A stretch of 64,000 bases of DNA from Isoetes taiwanensis. Lineage: Eukaryota; Streptophyta; Lycopodiopsida; Isoetales; Isoetaceae. The position numbers and the translations under genes are program-made. How positions within the stretch are numbered: position 1 is the first letter of the stretch; every line of letters begins with the position of its first letter. The stretch lies in contig JAJEKV010000012.1 in NCBI GenBank assembly GCA_021234155.1, positions 3,071,638-3,135,637 on the forward strand, in the 5' to 3' direction. This document shows, piece after piece, positions 58,991-64,000 of this stretch. A model generated the notes under the pieces. It was not told the origin of the DNA. It saw only the letters and a program-made list of their open reading frames with translations, and did no database searches.

Positions 58991-59290
58991 AAATCAACCA
59001 ATAATAAATAAAAATGGAAGCAAGATTCTTTTGCTGAAATAAAGTCTTCCACATATATTTGTCAGCAAGAGCATATCCTGTAAAAGCATATTTTTGTAGC
59101 CCAAATCACCTTGAGATTTGTTCTAGATACTGTATTCCAAATAACCAAATGATATTTCCCCCATATAAAGTTTTCAAGTATTCTCTCCAATTGTTGATAT
59201 ATGGATTTGGGAACAAACAGAACAGAGGAGAAATAAATATGAGAACGTGCAGCTACATTATTTGTAATGGCAGATCTCCCTACCATAGAA
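58990..59290 (-). pseudogene. LINE ORF2 C-terminal fragment, minus strand
   Basis: The minus strand encodes SSVLFVPKSIYQQLERILEN followed by FIWGKYH, the helix and FxWG block found after the RT thumb of plant L1 elements. In a neighbouring frame, LGYKNMLFTGYALADKYMWK corresponds to the GGLG...LLxKW block. There are at least two frameshifts. No tail is visible. Confidence 0.7.
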
Positions 59291-61581
59291 AGGCACTTAC
59301 TATTAATTTTTTAACTTTTTCTTTATACGAGACAGAATGAAAGACCAGAGGCCTTTAAGACTGGATTTAATGGATAAAAACATGCCAAGCAAGTTTGTAG
59401 CTTCATTATGATGCCTTTACCGTCTAATGTCCATTTCATATTCATCCCTTCCCTCCACAGCCCATTCATGAGGGCAACCCATCGTGCGACAGCACCCTTT
59501 TTTTTTTAGATAATGATATTAATGGGATTCAGGTCGGATATAATCAGATGCGATCATATGGAAAATCCAATAAGAAGTTAATTATTTCTAATGCTCTGTT
59601 GGGTTGTTCAAAGCAAATGAAATTTTCTTCGTCATAAATCATGTATTATGCGAAAGGTGCATGCTAAAATTTGTTATTTCATGTTAAAAGTTACTATTTA
59701 GTGTTAAACGGTTATATATGCACAAGGTAAACAACCCTAATAATAGCAATACTTATGTAATGATTGTAGTAAATTCAAAACATTAAACCTCAAGAGATCT
59801 TTATAAGTTCAATTTTTTACCAAGTACCAAAAACTTTTCAAATCGGATATGAAAGATCAGCAGGTCACAAATGCTCAATTCCAAATATTTTATTCTATTT
59901 AGCATTCTTAAACAATGATTAGTTTTCCTAATGGAAAGAAAATATATTGGTCAAAATGAAACCTAATAAAGCCCCGGGGAGATAGTTTTCCTCCAGAATA
60001 CTATATGAAACTCTAGGATATTCATAAGGCAGACTCTACTGGTCAGCTATAGAATTTCATCTTGCTTTTTCATCTGGCATGATCTCTTTGTTCCTTAAAA
60101 AGAGAAACATTATATCTATGAATGAATGGGGACCAATTTATTGAGCAATACTACTTATGCAGTGATTGCCAAAATGAAGCTACCATAAAGGGTGAAGGGG
60201 AATGTATGAAAGAGAGTTATGTGAACACCGAGAACCAAAATAGTGAAACATGGCAAATGTGCACGAAGTAGAAGGAGGCGGGAAAGAAAGAACCAATGGC
60301 AACGACGTAAAAAGGAGAAAACCCTTGTGGAGGAAGCAATTGCCCAAGAAGCTAAAAAACATAAATCAAATTTTACATGTCAAAGCAAAAAAGGTGACCT
60401 GACTATCAACCACCCCAGTAAAAATATAAGAAAACATGAGGAAGAATAGCATGAAAAATACTTGAGAAACAAACGATGTCAACATGATCCCCTCTTCGAC
60501 CAGTGTAGAATATTTAATGAGACATTGACATGGCAAGCAACAGCATGAAATAAAACACAGTGAATCAAAGAATTTTTTATAGTAAATTTTTGAAGAATCT
60601 CCAATCATAGGTAAAATTGACAAGAGGAATGTAATGGGCACAGGGAAATTGAGTATTAAATACCAAAGGTTTGGTATTAACAAGGGAAGCAAAGTGGTCC
60701 ACGTGATGGGCCCCCCAAAGCAGATCTAATTGTTGGAAACATCAATGAGCAAGAGAATTAGGGCATAAGCATGCTACATGTATCCATTTTTAGAATCTTC
60801 CAAACTAGGTACTTCAGGATTGGGTACTATTTTCATTTTCTTTTTATCAAAACTAATTTAAAAGTTTAAAATAACAGTCAAAAGCATGTTAATATTCAAA
60901 GTTAAGTAAAGACAATACTATTGGAGGCCAAAGTGAATGCATCCAATTTAACACTTATTTATTGAGACATTTATACAAGCATCATGTACTCAACATTGCG
61001 TACTTTTTTAGGTAGTTTTATGGTCGCTAAAGAATACTTTTTGTAGTACATAGTAGATGCTTATGCACATTAATACATAGTAAGCCCATTACTATGTAGA
61101 ATTAAAATCCTTGCCTTGGAGGGTTTTCAAATATTTTGACAGTAATAAGCTTACGAAATACGTAAAGGGCATAACATAAGTAGCTTGGAGGGCACAAATG
61201 TGCCCCCTAGTCAAGAACCTACGGTTATCAAGTAGATATGGAAAGGTGACTCAAATGGAGGACTCACGACTATCAAACCTTGCTTACAAATCACCATATG
61301 TTCACAATGCCTTAAAGTTTATTTAGAATATAAATGCCCACAGTCCCATATCCTATTTTCTTGCAAGAGACGAGATTTCTTTTCCCTGCAACGTGCTAGA
61401 ATAAAACACATTATACAGCTTGAGACAGATAGATGGGAGCAGCCGCAATGCAAGAAGCAAGATTATGTGTATGTTGCTAGTTACGGGTTATTGAAGATGA
61501 AAACGCTTTTGAGATGGTCAGGAATCGTTATTTGGCCTCAGTATTTCATTCCACGCTCCCACAACTTCTATTCATTTCAAG
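59291..61581. other. No gene seen; one poly(A)-like end on the minus strand
   Basis: AT-rich spacer. At 59498-59507 a T run followed by AGATAATGATATTAATGGGA reads, on the minus strand, as a LINE-type 3' end (...ATTATCTAAAAAAA). No coding domain follows to its right. Frames at 60180-60692 have no recognisable domain. Confidence 0.4.
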
Positions 61582-61628
61582 ATTTGTGGACGTTAAAAAA
61601 TCTATTCTATTCTATTCTATTCTATTCT
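61582..61628 (+). repeat. Retroposon (TTCTA)n tail, copy 3
   Basis: GTGGACGTTAAAAAATCTAT followed by clean TTCTA repeats. Only the last part of the conserved 3' block is present. Confidence 0.7.
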
Positions 61629-61750
61629 CAAGAAGAATCTCCAAATAGGCTAAAAGGGACAAAAGAAAAGGAGCACCCCTAATGGCAAGTTGAATCGGGC
61701 AATAGGAAAAGAAGGTTAAAGCCAATACAAGTGGACCAAAATAATTGAAG

Positions 61751-61812
61751 GAAAAATAGAATATGATGGAATAGAATAGAATTGTTTAACGTCCACGGAG
61801 ATCAATAGGCCA
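61751..61812 (-). repeat. Retroposon (TTCTA)n tail, copy 4, inverted
   Basis: The minus strand reads GGCCTATTGATCTCCGTGGA, then CGTTAAACAATTCTATTC and a decaying tail. It faces copy 3, tail to tail, 120 bases apart. Confidence 0.75.
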
Positions 61813-62353
61813 TAAAACTATAACAGACCTAAAAAAATAAATCAAAATGCAAGGAGGTTTAGCAAGGAAAAAAAACACAGTAGAAGAAAGAAGAGAGTAA
61901 AAATAAAAGGAAAACAAAAACTTCGAAGAAATGTCAAAACACGTTGAAGACGTATCCAAAATAAATAAGACCCAAAAATCTGGTGCGATGAGAAATGCGG
62001 AAGAGACAATTTGGCCAAGCAATAAGGAGCCTGCAGACTGGAGGTTGACATGGTTTTAAGTTGGATTGCAATAGGATCATATTGGGTACATAAAAGAAAA
62101 TCATTCATAGTAAAACAAATTCCGAAGTCGCAGCAAGACCGAATAACAGAGTGCATATGTTTGGTAAGCACATAGAAATATAATTTGGAAGACTAGCACA
62201 CAAGAAACATGGGTGAACAAACATATGTGATTGGTGTGCTAATTTAAATCTTTGACAAGACTATGTGGTGCTTTTTCATTTTTTTCTTAGATATTTTTGC
62301 TCCTTTTAAGTTCTGTAATTTGTTTGGTTTTGTTGCCATTGATATTGTATACA
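61813..62353. other. No gene seen
   Basis: AT-rich spacer. Nothing recognisable. Confidence 0.4.
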
Positions 62354-62411
62354 CTACAAGAATTTAGCGCTGGCGAAGCCAGCGCCAATGGATAGGTGGA
62401 TTCTTGTGGTA
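62354..62411. mobile_element. CACTA-like terminus / miniature foldback
   Basis: CACTACAAGAATTT matches the usual CACTA (En/Spm) terminal inverted repeat and is followed at once by a perfect 8-bp hairpin GCGCTGGC-GAA-GCCAGCGC. At 62400 ATTCTTGTGGTAG is an imperfect inverted partner of the terminus. So this is either one end of a larger CACTA element or a ~58-base foldback remnant. No second full terminus is seen in the window. Confidence 0.55.
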
Positions 62412-62995
62412 GAGACATATGTAAGAAGGAAAATTGTTAACAGAGCTGTATATGCATTGAGACACAGATTCCACTAGACTGATAGGTTGTAATCTTGCTT
62501 GCAACAAATACCAAGTTCTTGGAACTAAAGTGTGGGAATCAGCATTCCACAAAAGTCGTGGTAGTTTTTAGATCGAAGTTTTCTTTAGCTTAGCTGGCAA
62601 ATTTCTCTGCATTTGCCGGCATCCGCAAGGCAACATCTCCCATCACAAAAAATCCTCATAACTTATTCCACCTCAACTCAAGAATTTCCACCTTGCAGTC
62701 GAATCCCAACAGCGGGTGTCAGTTGCTTATTTGTTTCTCGTGGATTCGTCCTCATAGCAACTGCCAGCTTAATGGAATTTGGGCCTAAGTATTAGGCAAG
62801 ATGTGACCATGCTATGTCTCAAAGGAAATGTGAATAGTTTTAAGAGATAAGCACAAAGGTGGGATCCTTTCAATGATTAAAACTAGAAATAAAGATCGGA
62901 CGCAAAGCATGGTTGTTACCCTAGGTTGTTTGTTGTAGTACCTAAATGTTACCTTAGGGATATTTAAGTATTAGATAATTCACGGGGGGAGAAAA
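62412..62995. other. No gene seen
   Basis: Spacer. Nothing recognisable. Confidence 0.4.
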
Positions 62996-62997
62996 TT

Positions 62998-63095
62998 GCC
63001 CGAGAAGTGTCGGCGGCTCGCCAGACGAGGCGGGCCAAGCTTTTAAGCCGCCTTGCCGCCGAATCCGGGCAGAGCCGCCGACACTTTCTCGAGGG
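62998..63095. other. GC-rich long hairpin
   Basis: GAGAAGTGTCGGCGGCTC (63001) and GAGCCGCCGACACTTTCTC (63071) are complementary except for one extra base. The ~50-base loop itself contains GGCGGGCC...AAGCCGCC pairs. Flanks are AT-rich, so this stands out as a discrete structure, perhaps a foldback element end or a small-RNA precursor. Confidence 0.8.
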
Positions 63096-63885
63096 CGTAA
63101 TTTCGACACTGCGGAATTATCAAACGTAATAAACTTTACCTTCAAATTACGAAGAGGATGATTTTTTTTAGTCGGATTTGGGGTCTGTTGCATAATTGGA
63201 ACGACAGATTCTGCAGTAGGTCTATTGCGGAAGTCATGCGTTGGGCTTCAAGCTTTGATATAAAATAGCTTCAATACTGTTTGAATCGGAGCCTGTACTT
63301 GATTTGGGCGAATTTGGATGGCGTCTGAAGCAACAATTTCGCGCAAAAACAAAGGATTATGAGCAGAATCAACAGATTTTGGACCCTGGGCTGGATAGAC
63401 TAAATGGAATCTGTATGATTTCTGGTCTCTCTTGATGTTAAATTATCATTGTCTGTTCAAACTGAAACATGCACAAATGCTCGGACTTCACTAAGCGTTC
63501 AGTTAATTCGATTTAAGAATTCAGGCCTACCAAGAAAATGTTGCACAGGGTTTCACGGCTATATGAAAGCAAGAGCATAAAACCATAACAGATGAAGATG
63601 AATGATGCTTTTCATCTTCTTCCGACAATACAAAGGAAGAAATCGTTTGTGCTTCGAGAAACTTCAAACAACTGAGAAAAACAGGGGATGCAAAAAAATC
63701 CTGGCGGGGAGGTTAGCGGCGCCGCTCTCACAGACTAGGGACGTTTTCTGCCTTATAAATTAGACAGAATTTAACAGTAATTTGAAGGTAATGTTTATTA
63801 CAATAATGTAATGGGTATAGGCATCAAAAATATTCTCTAAAGCATTAATTTAGTTTTTAATGGTTTAAATATCATGTAGTAAAAA
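63096..63885. other. No gene seen
   Basis: Spacer, with one GC-rich patch at 63700-63730 (GGCGGGGAGGTTAGCGGCGC). Nothing recognisable. Confidence 0.35.
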
Positions 63886-63914
63886 GGTGAGCACCCGATA
63901 AGCGGGTAGCTCAC
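63886..63914. other. Strong hairpin near the window end
   Basis: GGTGAGCACCCG-ATAAG-CGGGTAGCTCACC forms a 12-bp stem with a single bulged base. GC-rich sequence follows to the window edge (GAATCCGGGAGAAGCCGG). It could be the edge of another element or a structured RNA cut by the window. Confidence 0.7.
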
Positions 63915-64000
63915 CAACGATGGCTTGCGAACACAGGGAGGCAGTGGTAGAATCCGGGAGAAGCCGGAAGGCTGAAACGCTTCCAGGTGAATGTGAAGGA

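Overview
This is a 64-kb stretch of nuclear DNA from a land plant. It is AT-rich and dominated by mobile-element remains. The evidence for a plant is: a DUF1685-family gene (a land-plant family); a degraded NBP35 iron-sulfur scaffold pseudogene; L1-type LINE relics with plant-style reverse transcriptase and zf-RVT tails; a Ty1/copia element primed by initiator tRNA-Met; and a plant-type Helitron with a single very long RepHel protein. I cannot name the species. The mixture (Helitron, tyrosine-recombinase gene, methyltransferase-like gene, few ordinary genes) makes me lean to a non-flowering vascular plant such as a fern, but that is a guess.

Layout. 1-951 is one copy of a ~0.95-kb dispersed repeat whose second copy lies at 42947-43893. 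1300-11808 is a nest: a LINE reverse-transcriptase relic, then a second LINE (ORF1 relic, endonuclease start, zf-RVT end, poly(A)) split by a nearly complete 5.5-kb copia element at 4264-9772 with 5-bp target duplications. A gypsy integrase scrap lies in the same nest. 12501-13331 holds the clearest host gene (DUF1685, minus strand). 13590-14171 is the NBP35 pseudogene. 18575-23641 is an uninterrupted 1688-residue Helitron RepHel gene (minus strand), with a piece of its own coding region duplicated upstream. Two long (TA)n tracts lie at 25.5 and 29.3 kb. 29498-31790 is a multi-exon, minus-strand tyrosine-recombinase (Crypton/DUF3504-like) gene. 32-43 kb is gene-poor, with many short tandem duplications and retroposon tails.

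From 43874 to 58515 lies a degraded gene whose C-terminal part resembles an amino-methyltransferase (DNA N6/N4 type). It is split by an 11.5-kb terminal-inverted-repeat transposon (46194-57703), which has 26-bp perfect inverted ends, CAAG target copies, a degraded minus-strand transposase with an HGKGEHDG block, subterminal CACATGTGGTG / CACTAGGCACCACA repeat fields, and large internal tandem arrays. 59-64 kb is again gene-poor: a LINE scrap, a facing pair of retroposon tails, a CACTA-like foldback and two strong hairpins.

Most coding sequence here is selfish and independent. The only plausible working genes are the DUF1685 gene and the Helitron RepHel. The most unusual items are the tyrosine-recombinase gene with clean introns and a His-to-Lys change at the HxxR motif, and the large TIR element inside the methyltransferase-like gene. 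A 3'-end family ending in GGTCTCCGTGGACG plus a (TTCTA)n tail occurs four times.
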